From: Bacillus smithii
Lineage (GTDB): Bacteria; Bacillota; Bacilli; Bacillales; DSM-4216
Assembly (NCBI RefSeq): GCF_001050115.1
Contig: NZ_CP012024.1
Span: forward strand, 414,001-478,000
Length of the DNA stretch: 64,000 bases
Direction of reading: 5' to 3'
The first letter of the stretch is position 1, and the number at the start of each line of letters is the position of its first letter. The translations under genes and the position numbers were made by a program. Shown here piece by piece: positions 9,155-18,577 of the stretch. The notes under the pieces are model-generated. The model was not told where the DNA came from. It searched no databases and was given only the letters and a program-made list of their open reading frames with translations.

Positions 9155-9562
9155 ACCATTGCTCCTTTTGCGAATAATGAAATAAAGCGAAATCAACAAA
9201 TTTTTTCAAATTTCAACAAGTCTTCTAAACTCCATTTTACTATGAAGAAGCATTGTTCGTAAATTATTTTATGGAAATCGCTTAATAGACTTTGTTTATT
9301 TTCAAAAATTCTGCAGAAAAAATAGGTCTCCTTTTTGAAGGAAACCTCTCCATACAGATCGGAAAAACAAGCGGCATGGTCGGAAGCTCATAAATAAGAT
9401 TAAATGAAATAGGACTTTTACCGGTGTTAAAAAAGGAAACAGGGATTTTCTTTGATGAAGAATTTGACGTACAGACCGGGCACCTGGAAGTTCATGATTG
9501 GCATGTTTAAGCTGAGTTTCCGGAGAAAGTTTTTAAACTGAATGTAAAGAGCTTCAGCTTTG
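9155..9562. other. Intergenic region with a possible gene remnant
   Basis: This 408-base spacer lies between the LCP and yvyE genes, both on the minus strand. The plus-strand piece at about 9424-9510 reads LKKETGIFFDEEFDVQT and then stops. It has no start or ribosome site and I cannot assign it to a family, so it is at best a decayed gene fragment. No convincing promoter pair was found. Confidence 0.3.
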
Positions 9563-10201
9563 TTACATTTCGATATCCTTTTCTAAATAAAGCATATCGC
9601 CTTCCGTAATGGCTGCCTGTCCATTCGTCAGCTCAGTCATCCACTTTTTGAACGTTTCTTTATCTCCTTCTTCGACAAATGTTTCAATGGTGACTCGGTC
9701 CAAGTAATGAATATCTTTTATATCATAAACTGAAGACCTTAACTCATTTTCTACTTTTCCGAGAAGGTGGTAATCCAATGTAGTATGCATGACCCTCGTC
9801 AATCTTCGTTCGACAATACCGGTATGGTTAAGCCCCTCGGAGACTGATTTGCTGTAGGCGCGAATTAATCCACCGGCCCCTAGCTTGATTCCTCCGAAGT
9901 ATCTGGTAACCACTACGACTGTATCTTTTAAATTTCGTTTTTTAAGCACTTCCAGCATCGGAACACCTGCGGTACCACTCGGCTCACCGTCATCATTTGC
10001 TTTTTGAATCTGATCATGCTCGCCGATCATGTAGCAAGAGCAATTGTGAGTGGCGTTCCAATGCTTTTTTTTGATTTCCGCGATAAAATTTATTGCCTCT
10101 TCTTCTGTTTCCGCTCGATTGACGTGGGCGATAAACCGTGACTTTTGTATAACAATTTCGTGTTCTCCATATCCTTTTACTGTATAGTAATTAGGAAGCA
10201 A
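9563..10201 (-). CDS. yvyE: YigZ/IMPACT family protein YvyE
   Basis: This 212-residue protein belongs to the conserved YigZ/IMPACT family. The N-terminal IMPACT domain includes EIVIQKSRFIAHV, the conserved DDGEPSGTAGVPML segment and VVVTRYFGGIKLGAGGLIRAYS. A smaller C-terminal ferredoxin-like domain follows. The biochemical role is not established in bacteria; the eukaryotic relatives affect translational control. I place the start at the TTG (10201), which is preceded by GGAGTG at 8 bases and gives MLPNYYTVK as in B. subtilis. The ATG codons 8 to 10 codons further upstream have no such site. The gene occupies its usual place next to degS. Confidence 0.9.
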   Translation of the reverse strand: MLPNYYTVKGYGEHEIVIQKSRFIAHVNRAETEEEAINFIAEIKKKHWNATHNCSCYMIGEHDQIQKANDDGEPSGTAGVPMLEVLKKRNLKDTVVVVTRYFGGIKLGAGGLIRAYSKSVSEGLNHTGIVERRLTRVMHTTLDYHLLGKVENELRSSVYDIKDIHYLDRVTIETFVEEGDKETFKKWMTELTNGQAAITEGDMLYLEKDIEM

Positions 10202-10503
10202 AGCTCTCACTCCATCATGTTTCATTTTCAAAATAAACGGGTATAGACATCCTTATGATATAGAAAAATCTTCTTTGTGCAAACGAAAAGCCTCTGAAAT
10301 ACAAATATAGAAAAAAACATTTAATCTATTGGTAACCAAACTTTAATCCTATGCAAAATATGACATGATATAATGGAATTGTCTGTAAAAGTGATTGTAT
10401 TTTTACCAGGAGATTTTGCTTACTTTTATTCAGCAGTTCAAAGGTTGCAGATGAACAAATATCATTTGTTTTAAAATCAGTAACCACGAGGAAGGTCTTC
10501 TCT
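10202..10503. other. Divergent yvyE/degS intergenic region
   Basis: This region contains a TATAAT at 10369-10374 on the plus strand that could be the degS promoter -10, without a convincing -35. A minus-strand open frame (10326-10571) overlaps degS antisense and is not accepted. Confidence 0.4.
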
Positions 10504-11670
10504 ATGTCATTAAGAGGTATCAAAACGGAAAAGCTAGATGAGATATTAGATAAAATGATTTCTACAGTCAATCAAAGTAAAGATGAAATCTTTGAAATCG
10601 GCGAACGATGCCGGCAAGATTTAGAATCGGGATTGATGGAACTAAAAGCGATCAAAGATGAAGTAAAGCAAGCTCTTCAACAAGAAGAAGAACTTGATTA
10701 TCAAACTAAACAAGCGAGAAGAAGGCTTTCGGAAGTAAGCAAATTTTTTCATACATATTCTGAAAAAGATATCCGAAAAGCTTATCAGTATGCCCATGAT
10801 TTACAGACGAAATTAATCCTGACGAAACAAAAGGCAAAACAGCTGATGGAGCGTCGCGATGATTTGGAACGGCGTCTTAAAAATTTGAAAAATACGATTG
10901 AGAGAGCGGACAATCTTGTGGCTCAAATATCAGTTGTTTTGAAATATATGACCAGCGACATGAAGCAAATTGGCCAAGCGCTTGAAGATGCGAAGTTGAA
11001 GCAGGAGTTTGGCCTTAGGATATTAGAGGCTCAAGAGGAAGAAAAAAAGCGGCTTTCACGCGAAATCCATGATGGTCCGGCCCAGATGATGGCCAATGTC
11101 TTGATGCGCTCGGATTTGATCGAGAAAGTGTACAAAGAAAGAGGAGTGGAAGAAGCTCTTGTAGAAATCCGCAACTTAAAGAACATGGTTCGCAGTGCGC
11201 TATATGAAGTCCGACGCATTATATACGATTTGCGGCCAATGGCGCTTGATGATCTGGGCCTGGTCCCGGCTCTGAATAAATTTTTAAGCACTCTTGAGGA
11301 GTATAATCGATCCATTCAAAGAAATACGACTATTCGCTTTCGAAACATTGGGCTGGAAGTACGGCTCCCTTCAAAGTTGGAAATTGCTCTTTTTCGCCTG
11401 ATTCAAGAATCCGTTCAAAATGCGTTAAAGCATTCAAATGCCAGCGAAATTGTTGTGAAACTGGAAATTGGGAAAGAGAAGGTATTGGCGGTCATTAAAG
11501 ACAATGGCCAAGGGTTTGACATTCATAAACGCAAATCAAATTCGTTTGGGATTCTTGGCATGAAAGAGAGAATAGAACTTTTGGAAGGTGAGTTGAACAT
11601 TGATTCGAAACCAGGAAAGGGGACCGTTGTAAGGTTAAGCGTCCCGATTCATGTTCATGGAAAGGATTAA
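10504..11670 (+). CDS. degS: Two-component sensor histidine kinase DegS
   Basis: This is a cytoplasmic histidine kinase without membrane segments. It has an N-terminal coiled-coil sensor region (about residues 1-165), a HisKA_3 dimerisation/phosphoacceptor helix with REIHDGPAQM (His near residue 190), and a HATPase domain with DNGQGFD and GILGMKER. It phosphorylates DegU and controls exoenzymes, competence and motility. Length (388) matches B. subtilis DegS (about 385). The gene lies 139 bases upstream of degU in the usual order. Confidence 0.96.
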   Translation: MSLRGIKTEKLDEILDKMISTVNQSKDEIFEIGERCRQDLESGLMELKAIKDEVKQALQQEEELDYQTKQARRRLSEVSKFFHTYSEKDIRKAYQYAHDLQTKLILTKQKAKQLMERRDDLERRLKNLKNTIERADNLVAQISVVLKYMTSDMKQIGQALEDAKLKQEFGLRILEAQEEEKKRLSREIHDGPAQMMANVLMRSDLIEKVYKERGVEEALVEIRNLKNMVRSALYEVRRIIYDLRPMALDDLGLVPALNKFLSTLEEYNRSIQRNTTIRFRNIGLEVRLPSKLEIALFRLIQESVQNALKHSNASEIVVKLEIGKEKVLAVIKDNGQGFDIHKRKSNSFGILGMKERIELLEGELNIDSKPGKGTVVRLSVPIHVHGKD

Positions 11671-11809
11671 GCTATACTTTAAGTAAAACATTTGAGAAGA
11701 ATTTATAAAAATAAATGATGAAAAGGTAATATGAACAAGGAAATAATTGGTCCAAATAGAAATTATATTAAGAAGCAGAAAGTGCTGACATAATAAGGGA
11801 GGAGAAACA

Positions 11810-12487
11810 ATGGCAACGAAGATTGTCATAATCGATGACCATCAATTATTCCGTGAAGGAGTAAAACGAATATTAGAGTTTGAAAAATCTTTTAAGATCG
11901 TTGCTGAAGGAGACGACGGATCAGATGTGCTTGAGCTTGTCGAAAGACACAGACCCGATGTGGTCTTAATGGATATTAATATGCCTGGCGTAAACGGTGT
12001 AGAGGCAACGAAACAATTGGTGGATGCCTATCCGAAAACGAAAGTGATCATTTTATCCATTCATGATGATGAAAATTATGTGGCGCACGCTTTAACATCA
12101 GGAGCGCGCGGCTATCTTTTGAAAGAAATGGATGCGGATGCTCTGATTGAAGCCGTCAAAGTCGTGGCAGAGGGTGGATCGTATTTGCATCCAAAAGTTA
12201 CTCATAATTTGATCGCCGACTATCGTCGACTCACTTCCAGCGATCGAAAAAAAGGCTTTCAGCAAGGCGAAGTGCGGCGCCCCTATCATTTATTAACGAA
12301 ACGCGAATGTGAAGTTCTCCAGCTGCTGGCGGACGGAAAAAGCAACAGGGCAATAGGCGAAGCGCTGTATATCAGCGAAAAAACAGTAAAAAACCATGTA
12401 AGTAATATTTTGCAAAAAATGAATGTGAACGACCGCACACAAGCAGTCGTAACCGCCATTAAAAGAGGTTGGGTAGAAGTACGCTAG
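11810..12487 (+). CDS. degU: Two-component response regulator DegU
   Basis: This 225-residue NarL/FixJ-type regulator has an N-terminal receiver with acidic pocket (DD at 9-10) and phosphoacceptor Asp55 in [10 protein letters not shown]. The C-terminal LuxR-type helix-turn-helix contains TKREVE-like [21 protein letters not shown] and [14 protein letters not shown]. DegU~P and unphosphorylated DegU steer degradative enzymes, swarming and competence. A GGAGG site lies 9 bases before the ATG. A short GGGGTC/GACCCC hairpin right after the stop (12488-12503) may limit read-through into the opposing treR. Confidence 0.96.
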   Translation: MATKIVIIDDHQLFREGVKRILEFEKSFKIVAEGDDGSDVLELVERHRPDVVLMDINMPGVNGVEATKQLVDAYPKTKVIILSIHDDENYVAHALTSGARGYLLKEMDADALIEAVKVVAEGGSYLHPKVTHNLIADYRRLTSSDRKKGFQQGEVRRPYHLLTKRECEVLQLLADGKSNRAIGEALYISEKTVKNHVSNILQKMNVNDRTQAVVTAIKRGWVEVR

Positions 12488-12530
12488 GGGGGTCTGACCC
12501 CTTTAGCATTTTAAAGCGGTACATAATGAT

Positions 12531-13253
12531 TCATCCATGCTTGTTTCGGCGGGCGAAATCGACGAAACGAAATTTGTCTAATCGGTGACGCGATTCGGTA
12601 TATTGGAAGAGAGTCGCATCTTCCAAATAGACATAGTTTTTCACCACCACAATGTGATTGTAATCTTTTATATCCAAAAAGCGGATATCTTCCTCAGTGC
12701 ACGGCTCTACCACAATTTCTTTTTTGGCAAAACTGATGGCCAACCCCAATTCATTTTCTAAATATTCGTATATGGAGTGTTCACAAATTTCTTTCGTAAG
12801 CAGCGGGACATATTGTTTGATGAAAAAGTCGCGATCCAATATCACCCGTTCGCCTTTAATTTCACGAGCTCGAATGACTTTCCATACTTCTGTTTTGTCG
12901 GAAACATTCAATTGTCTTGAAAGCCATGGATCCGGATGAATAAGTCCGAGATCGTACACAATCGTTCGGGAGTTCCCCCAAAGAGAATCTTGAAGTTCTT
13001 TGAAGCTCACTAGGCCGGAAATCGGGAAGCTCATTTTTGGTGTATCCAACACAATGGATCCTTTGCCGCGGATTTTTTGGATTAATCCGTTCTGTGCCAA
13101 CAAATTGAGGGCTTTTCGAATGGTTTCTCTCGAAGTGTCGTACAATTCGCAAAGTTCGTTTTCCGATGGCAACGTTTCCATTGGTTTATAAACCCCGTTT
13201 TGAATTTTATCTTCCAATTCTTGATAAATTTGCCTATATTTATTATTTCTCAT
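12531..13253 (-). CDS. treR: GntR-family trehalose operon repressor TreR
   Basis: This 240-residue regulator has an N-terminal winged helix (YRQIYQELEDKIQNGVY, LPSENELCELYDTSRETIRKALNLLAQNGLI) and a C-terminal UTRA effector domain that in this family binds trehalose-6-phosphate. It ends the minus-strand tre cluster, 450 bases below treA, rather than closely following it. Its predicted targets are the two TGTATATACA palindromes in the treP promoter. Identification rests on the GntR/HutC architecture plus the context with treP and treA. Confidence 0.92.
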   Translation of the reverse strand: MRNNKYRQIYQELEDKIQNGVYKPMETLPSENELCELYDTSRETIRKALNLLAQNGLIQKIRGKGSIVLDTPKMSFPISGLVSFKELQDSLWGNSRTIVYDLGLIHPDPWLSRQLNVSDKTEVWKVIRAREIKGERVILDRDFFIKQYVPLLTKEICEHSIYEYLENELGLAISFAKKEIVVEPCTEEDIRFLDIKDYNHIVVVKNYVYLEDATLFQYTESRHRLDKFRFVDFARRNKHG

Positions 13254-13704
13254 AGTATCACCTGATGATCATTGTACCATATCAGGACCAGTGTGATCAT
13301 CCTCTGAAAAGGATGGAACAACCAAAAAACGCCCACGGATCAAAGCGGAACTTTTAAAAAGAAAAATAAAACGGAGTTCAAAAAAGCTTTTCATCATTTA
13401 GCGAATGAAGAAAAGGAAAAAGCGATTCGTTTGGCTATTCTATTCTGCCAATCTTCCAAAAAGGTGCAAAAAAATCTTTGCGGCTACGATATTTCATCGA
13501 AATACAAGCATGCAATCGAGTAAGAATTGACAGCCCTTTCTTTTTTGTCATAAAAGATCTAGGCTCTCTGTTCCTTTTGGATCCAAGAGGTTTTCTATTT
13601 TACAAGAAGAAGAATCAGCGGCTGTCTTGCATCAGTTTGAGCATGGTGTTGTGAATGAAATGCTGCCGGAAAGCTCCGGCAGCAAATGGAAGAAACACGA
13701 TGTT
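13254..13704. other. Gap between treA and treR with an unassigned open stretch
   Basis: Reading plus, a continuous frame from about 13317 to 13523 encodes a Lys-rich piece (FKKAFHHLANEEKEKAIRLA and on to HAIE). It has no acceptable start codon or ribosome site. I do not recognise it; it may be a gene fragment left by insertion of the tre cluster. Near 13665-13685 a short GCCGGAAAGCTCCGGC hairpin sits downstream of treA. No promoter for treR was found. Confidence 0.35.
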
Positions 13705-15372
13705 TTAGCGGATATAGTATACGACAGACTCGTACGGACGCAGGACGAGCCGGCGGAAATGCTCCGGTGTGTCTTTGTAGTTAGAAATCAGTACTTTACC
13801 GGAGTCTTCCTCCAGAAATTCCGGTTTTTCAAATGTCGTTTCCTCTGCAAAAAAGTTGTTCACCACAAGCAGCTTCTCTCCACTTTTTCCTGTCCGCAGA
13901 TAAGCGAAAATTTGAGGGTGATCTTTTAAGATCAGCCGGTAATCCCCTTCTGTCACAATATCATATTCTTTTCGAAGCTTAATTAATTTTTGATAGTGAT
14001 AGAAAATAGAATCGGGGTCTTTAAGCGCCTTTTCTACATTAATTTCTTTATAGTTTTTAGCCAGTCCGATCCAAGGAGTTCCGGTTGTAAACCCGGCGTT
14101 TTCCTTATCGTTCCATTGAACAGGCGTCCGGGAGTTATCACGTGACTTTTGCATGAGAATGTCCATTACTTCGGCTTCGCTTTTTCCTTGTTCAAGCAAA
14201 ATTTTGTGCATATTCAGCGATTCCACATCCCGATATTCTTCAATAGAGGAGAAATAAGGATTGGTCATCCCGATTTCTTCTCCTTGATAAATATAAGGAG
14301 TTCCTTGCATCATATGGATCGTGGTAGCAAGCATTTTGGCCGATTCCACCCGATAGCGTCCGTCGTCTCCATAGCGGGAGACAATTCTGGGCTGGTCGTG
14401 ATTGCACCAAAAGAGAGCATTCCATCCTCCGCCTTCCTGCATTTTCGTTTGCCAGGTAGACAGAATCGATTTTAATTGTGGAAAATCAAGCTCTGCTTTT
14501 GTCCACTTTTCGCCGTTTGGATAATCCACTTTCAAATGATGAAAATTGAACGTCATATTTAGTTCCCGGCGATCTGGACGTGTATAAAGAATGCAATTTT
14601 CTATCGTGGTGGAGGACATTTCACCCACTGTCATGATGTCGTATTGGGAAAACACTTCACGGTTCATTTCCTGTAAATATTCATGAATGCGAGGTCCGTC
14701 GGTATAAAATTTTCGACCGTCTCCTTCTGGATCGTCCGGAAAGCGCCGGTCTTTGGAAATCAAGTTAATGACATCGAGACGGAAGCCATCGACTCCTTTT
14801 TGGAGCCAAAAATGCATCATTTTGTACAGTTTTTTGCGCAATGTTTCGTTTTCCCAGTTTAAGTCCGCTTGTGTCACGTCAAATAGATGCAAATAATATT
14901 GACCTGTTTCATCGTCGTATTGCCAAGCGGATCCTCCGAATTTTGACTCCCAATTGGTAGGGGGCTCTCCAGTTTCTTTTCCGTCTTTCCAAATATAAAA
15001 ATCACGGTACGGACTTTCTTTCGATTTTCGAGCTTCAATAAACCATGAATGTTTTGTAGAAGTATGGTTTACAACTATATCCATGATCACCTTAATGCCC
15101 CGTTTATGGGCTTCATTTAAAAGCTCGTCAAAGTCATCCATCGTTCCGTACGTTTCATCGATGGAATAATAATCGCTTATGTCATAGCCATTATCCCTTT
15201 GGGGGGATTGATAAATAGGCGTAATCCAAATACAGTCGATCCCCAGAGTTTTTAAATAGTCGAGTTTGGCCGTGATTCCTTTAATATCGCCAATTCCGTC
15301 ACCGGAAGCGTCATAAAAGCTTTTTGGATAAATTTGATATACTACGGCTTTTTTCCACCATGGCTGTTTCAT
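13705..15372 (-). CDS. treA: Trehalose-6-phosphate hydrolase (phospho-alpha-1,1-glucosidase)
   Basis: This 555-residue GH13 enzyme splits trehalose-6-P into glucose and glucose-6-P in the cytoplasm. The (beta/alpha)8 barrel landmarks are present: QIYPKSFYDASGDGIGDI at the N-terminus, DIVVNHTS, the nucleophile region GFRLDVINLI, the acid/base TVGEMSS and the NHDQPR motif. It follows treP in the same direction after an unusually long 442-base gap. The ribosome site before the ATG at 15372 is weak; a good AGGAGG lies about 75 bases further upstream, which suggests an altered leader. A more general oligo-1,6-glucosidase is possible from sequence alone, but the PTS partner makes the trehalose role very likely. 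Confidence 0.93.
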   Translation of the reverse strand: MKQPWWKKAVVYQIYPKSFYDASGDGIGDIKGITAKLDYLKTLGIDCIWITPIYQSPQRDNGYDISDYYSIDETYGTMDDFDELLNEAHKRGIKVIMDIVVNHTSTKHSWFIEARKSKESPYRDFYIWKDGKETGEPPTNWESKFGGSAWQYDDETGQYYLHLFDVTQADLNWENETLRKKLYKMMHFWLQKGVDGFRLDVINLISKDRRFPDDPEGDGRKFYTDGPRIHEYLQEMNREVFSQYDIMTVGEMSSTTIENCILYTRPDRRELNMTFNFHHLKVDYPNGEKWTKAELDFPQLKSILSTWQTKMQEGGGWNALFWCNHDQPRIVSRYGDDGRYRVESAKMLATTIHMMQGTPYIYQGEEIGMTNPYFSSIEEYRDVESLNMHKILLEQGKSEAEVMDILMQKSRDNSRTPVQWNDKENAGFTTGTPWIGLAKNYKEINVEKALKDPDSIFYHYQKLIKLRKEYDIVTEGDYRLILKDHPQIFAYLRTGKSGEKLLVVNNFFAEETTFEKPEFLEEDSGKVLISNYKDTPEHFRRLVLRPYESVVYYIR

Positions 15373-15814
15373 CTTCGTTGCACAGGAAACATTTTCGAAA
15401 ATAGACGCGGGATACGGTCCGCATCTGTCAAAATTGCTTCCTGTGTTTCCTCCTTTCTTGGTGTAATGGAATTGATAATCAGCATGATTAAGAATGCTCT
15501 TAAGCTAGTAACCATTTTGCTTGATCAAGTGAAAAAATCCATGCAGCAAAATATTAGCTAAAACAGGCATCTATACCATTGAGTTCATTGCAGTAAGATC
15601 CATATCTCCCAAAAATCAAGTGAAGAAAGAGGGGGAGCGCGGCGGTCGAAATTGAATGCCTGTTGAAGCAGAGCGGCCCCTTATGATGTTCGCTTATGCT
15701 GTCGCCATAAGGGAAGTTGCTGAAGACATATTTCCATTTGATTAACTAGTCCATTTTCAGTGCTGAAAACAGAGAGGGGTCAAGGCTAAAAGCGTCTGAC
15801 CCCTAATGTTTCCA
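15373..15814. other. Long treP-treA intercistronic gap
   Basis: These 442 bases hold no convincing gene. Seen: an AGGAGG on the minus strand near 15450, and the inverted repeat CACAGGAA / TTCCTGTG (about 15382-15450). A hairpin AGGGGTCA...TGACCCCT (15776-15804) lies just after treP and could attenuate transcription so that less treA message is made. The plus-strand frame at 15334-15561 is not accepted. Confidence 0.45.
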
Positions 15815-17233
15815 TTAAATTTCTTCTTTGGAAAATTTACTGAAAATGACGGTGAGAATAAATGGAACTACAAGCACGATTCCGATTCCAAGGAAAAATG
15901 TCCCCCAATATTCATGTTTAATGGAAAGGAACCCCGGTAAACCGCCAACTCCGACGGAAAAAGCATTCACTTTGCCGATGGAGAGAATCATACCCGCAAT
16001 AGCTGATCCAATCAGGGCGCTAATAAATGGGTAGCGATACCGCAAGTTCACACCAAACATCGCTGGTTCAGTAATACCTAAATAAGCGGATAGCGCTGCG
16101 GTTCCGGAAAGACCGCGCAGTTTTTGGCTTTTCTTAGCCAGAAACATCATCGCCAACGCCGCTGATCCTTGAGAAATATTGGAAAGGGCGAGGATTGGCC
16201 AGAGGAAAGTTCCTCCGGTTGTTCCGATCAACTGCAAGTCAACGGCTAAGAAGGTGTGATGCATTCCCGTTATGACTAGCACTGCGTATAATCCTCCGTA
16301 AATCAGTCCGCCTAGCCATGCAAAGTGGTCAAAGATCCATACAATCCCTGACGTAATTTCATTACCAAGCCAGAAGGTGGTTGGACCGATGATGATAAAT
16401 GAGGCGAACCCGGTAATCAGCAAAGCGACCGGTGCCACAACCAGCAACTTTATGGAATCATGAACACGCTTGTTTAAAAATACTTCGATTTTTGCCAGCA
16501 AATAGGAAGCAAACAAAATCGGCAATACTTGTCCTTGATAACCGACTTGCTGAACTTTCAATCCGAATAAATCCCAATACTTGATGGCTCCTTTAGCTTT
16601 CGCTTCAGCATAGCCCCAGGCATTAAGCAAATCCGGGTGAACAAGCATTAAACCTAGTACGATCCCGAGCAAAGGGCTGCCTCCAAACCGCTTTACGGCT
16701 GACCAACCGATTAATGCAGGCAAGAATGTAAATGCCGTATTGGCAATCAGGTTAATCATGCTGGCGATATCGGCCCAATTTTGGTGAACCTCTATAAAGG
16801 ATTTCCCTTTGTAAAAAATATCTTGTCCTGTTAAAATATTGTTAATCCCCATCAAGAGACCGGCCGTAACGATCGCTGGAAGGATCGGTATAAAAATATC
16901 CGCCAATACTTTAATCGCACGTTGAAGCGGATTCATTTTTTGGGCTGCCGCATTTTTTACCTCTTCTTTAGTGGCAGTTCCGATGCCGGTTTCTTGAACG
17001 AATACATCGAATACTTTATCTACAATTCCTTGACCAATTACCACTTGAAATTGGCCGTTTGCCGAAAATGAACCTTTTACAAGATCAATATTTTCCAACT
17101 TTTTTTTGTCGACTTTCTCTTCATCATTTAAAACGAGACGAAGACGAGTAACGCAGTGAGTGCCAGTGTTGATATTTTCTTTGCCGCCGACCGCTTCGAT
17201 GATTTGCCGGACCGAGTCGCGATATTCACTCAT
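15815..17233 (-). CDS. treP: Trehalose-specific PTS transporter, EIIBC component
   Basis: This 472-residue membrane permease imports trehalose while phosphorylating it. The N-terminal EIIB domain has its phosphorylated Cys27 in THCVTRLRL. A linker leads to an EIIC domain of about ten membrane segments, including GITEPAMFGVNLRYRYP, typical of the glucose/sucrose superfamily. No EIIA domain is attached, so EIIA must come from another protein, as in B. subtilis. A frame extends nine codons upstream, but the ATG at 17233 is preceded by GGAGGGG. It is first in the tre operon and is controlled by the promoter at 17342-17415. Confidence 0.94.
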   Translation of the reverse strand: MSEYRDSVRQIIEAVGGKENINTGTHCVTRLRLVLNDEEKVDKKKLENIDLVKGSFSANGQFQVVIGQGIVDKVFDVFVQETGIGTATKEEVKNAAAQKMNPLQRAIKVLADIFIPILPAIVTAGLLMGINNILTGQDIFYKGKSFIEVHQNWADIASMINLIANTAFTFLPALIGWSAVKRFGGSPLLGIVLGLMLVHPDLLNAWGYAEAKAKGAIKYWDLFGLKVQQVGYQGQVLPILFASYLLAKIEVFLNKRVHDSIKLLVVAPVALLITGFASFIIIGPTTFWLGNEITSGIVWIFDHFAWLGGLIYGGLYAVLVITGMHHTFLAVDLQLIGTTGGTFLWPILALSNISQGSAALAMMFLAKKSQKLRGLSGTAALSAYLGITEPAMFGVNLRYRYPFISALIGSAIAGMILSIGKVNAFSVGVGGLPGFLSIKHEYWGTFFLGIGIVLVVPFILTVIFSKFSKEEI

Positions 17234-17341
17234 TTCTTTCCCCTCCGTAACCGTTTTCAATAGTGGCCAAAATTATAAATTGAAAGAAAGATAACTAAAA
17301 ATCTAATGAAATGATCGCTTCACCGGGTGAAGAATTTTAAT

Positions 17342-17415
17342 TTGTATATACAAGATTTACTTTTATTGTATTCATGTATATACAAGGTGTCAAGAAAAAA
17401 TATAAAACGTTTTCA
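17342..17415 (-). promoter_or_regulatory. treP promoter with two TreR palindromes and a probable cre
   Basis: On the minus strand, TTGACA (17393-17388), a 17-base spacer and TACAAT (17370-17365) make a near-consensus sigma-A promoter. A TGTATATACA palindrome (17375-17384) fills the spacer. A second, TTGTATATACAA (17342-17353), lies just past the start point. Their centres are about 32 bp apart, three helical turns. ATAAAACGTTTTCA (17402-17415) matches the CcpA cre consensus at 12 of 14 positions, immediately upstream of -35. This reads as TreR repression relieved by trehalose-6-P plus glucose control. Confidence 0.85.
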
Positions 17416-17624
17416 TGAACGTTTATTGAAAAAAAGATGAAAACTTTTGGCTTTCTGGTAAAATAAAAACCATATTTTACAGTAGTAAAGGGAATGAGTA
17501 GGTCAACTGCGGTTCAACTGATAAAACGACAGTCGGAAACGATGGTTTCTACAAGTAATTTGTCTGATGACATCACAGGATGAAGTTCGTCCGTTCAGCA
17601 TACAAACTAATAGGAGGTGTTCAA

Positions 17625-18473
17625 ATGAAAACTGCGATTATAACAGATAGTACATCGTATATTCCGGAAACGCTGCGAAAAGAATGGAACATTTATATGA
17701 TTCCTTTAAATGTGGTGATCGGCGGAGAGTCTTTTAAAGAAGAAATGGACATCACGGCGGAACAGTTTTATGAAGAAGTCCAGAATGAACAGAAGCTTCC
17801 CACAACTTCTCAGCCCTCCATCGGTCAGTTTGTAGAGTTGTTTGAAGATTTATCAAAAGAGTATGATGCGGCTATTTGCATCCTTCTTTCCAGCGGGATA
17901 AGCGGTACTTATCAAACTTCAGTTGCTGCGGGTAAAATGGTCGACGGACTCGAAGTTTTTTCTTATGATTCCGAAATCAGCTGTGCTGCTCAAGGATTTT
18001 ATGTAATGGCTGCCAGCCGATTGGCAAGGGAAGGAATGGAGCCCCAAAACATACTGAAGAAGCTCGATGAATTGAAAGCTACTCTCCGCGCTTATTTTAT
18101 GGTGGACGACCTTGACCATTTAAAACGAGGCGGGAGATTGTCGGGTGCTCAAGCGTTTGTGGGAAATTTGCTACAAGTAAAACCTCTTCTCCACTTTGAA
18201 AACAAAGTGATTGTTCCTTTTGAAAAAATCCGTACGAAAAAAAGAGCTTTAAAACGGATCGAACAATTATTTTCCGAAGACTATCAGAAAGGAATTCCGC
18301 TTCAAGCTGCTATAATCCATGCCAATCGCCCTCAGGAAGCTTCTGACTGGATGGAAGAATTAAAGAATCAATATCCTGAAACAGAATTCCAGATCAGTTA
18401 TTTCGGTCCTGTCATCGGCACGCATCTTGGCGAAGGGGCTTTAGGAATGACTTGGGCGAAAAAACTATTCTAG
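17625..18473 (+). CDS. DegV family fatty-acid-binding protein
   Basis: This 282-residue DegV-family (EDD fold) protein has the fatty-acid pocket motifs IITDSTSYIP, TTSQPSIGQF, LSSGISGTYQTS and RGGRLSG. Members bind fatty acids, and FakB relatives hand them to the kinase FakA; no kinase partner is nearby. A frame extends to 17580, but the ATG at 17625 carries AGGAGGTG. It corresponds to B. subtilis yviA between degU and comFA. Here the tre operon has been placed before it. A GGGGCTG / TAGCCCC hairpin follows at about 18510-18532. Confidence 0.9.
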   Translation: MKTAIITDSTSYIPETLRKEWNIYMIPLNVVIGGESFKEEMDITAEQFYEEVQNEQKLPTTSQPSIGQFVELFEDLSKEYDAAICILLSSGISGTYQTSVAAGKMVDGLEVFSYDSEISCAAQGFYVMAASRLAREGMEPQNILKKLDELKATLRAYFMVDDLDHLKRGGRLSGAQAFVGNLLQVKPLLHFENKVIVPFEKIRTKKRALKRIEQLFSEDYQKGIPLQAAIIHANRPQEASDWMEELKNQYPETEFQISYFGPVIGTHLGEGALGMTWAKKLF

Positions 18474-18577
18474 CAAAGCACCATTTTCTATTCGGCCAAA
18501 ATTGACGGGGGCTGCTGTCTATCTTAGCCCCTTAAGCCGTAAAACGATCTCTTTATACATTTGAATAGAGGTGAAAT

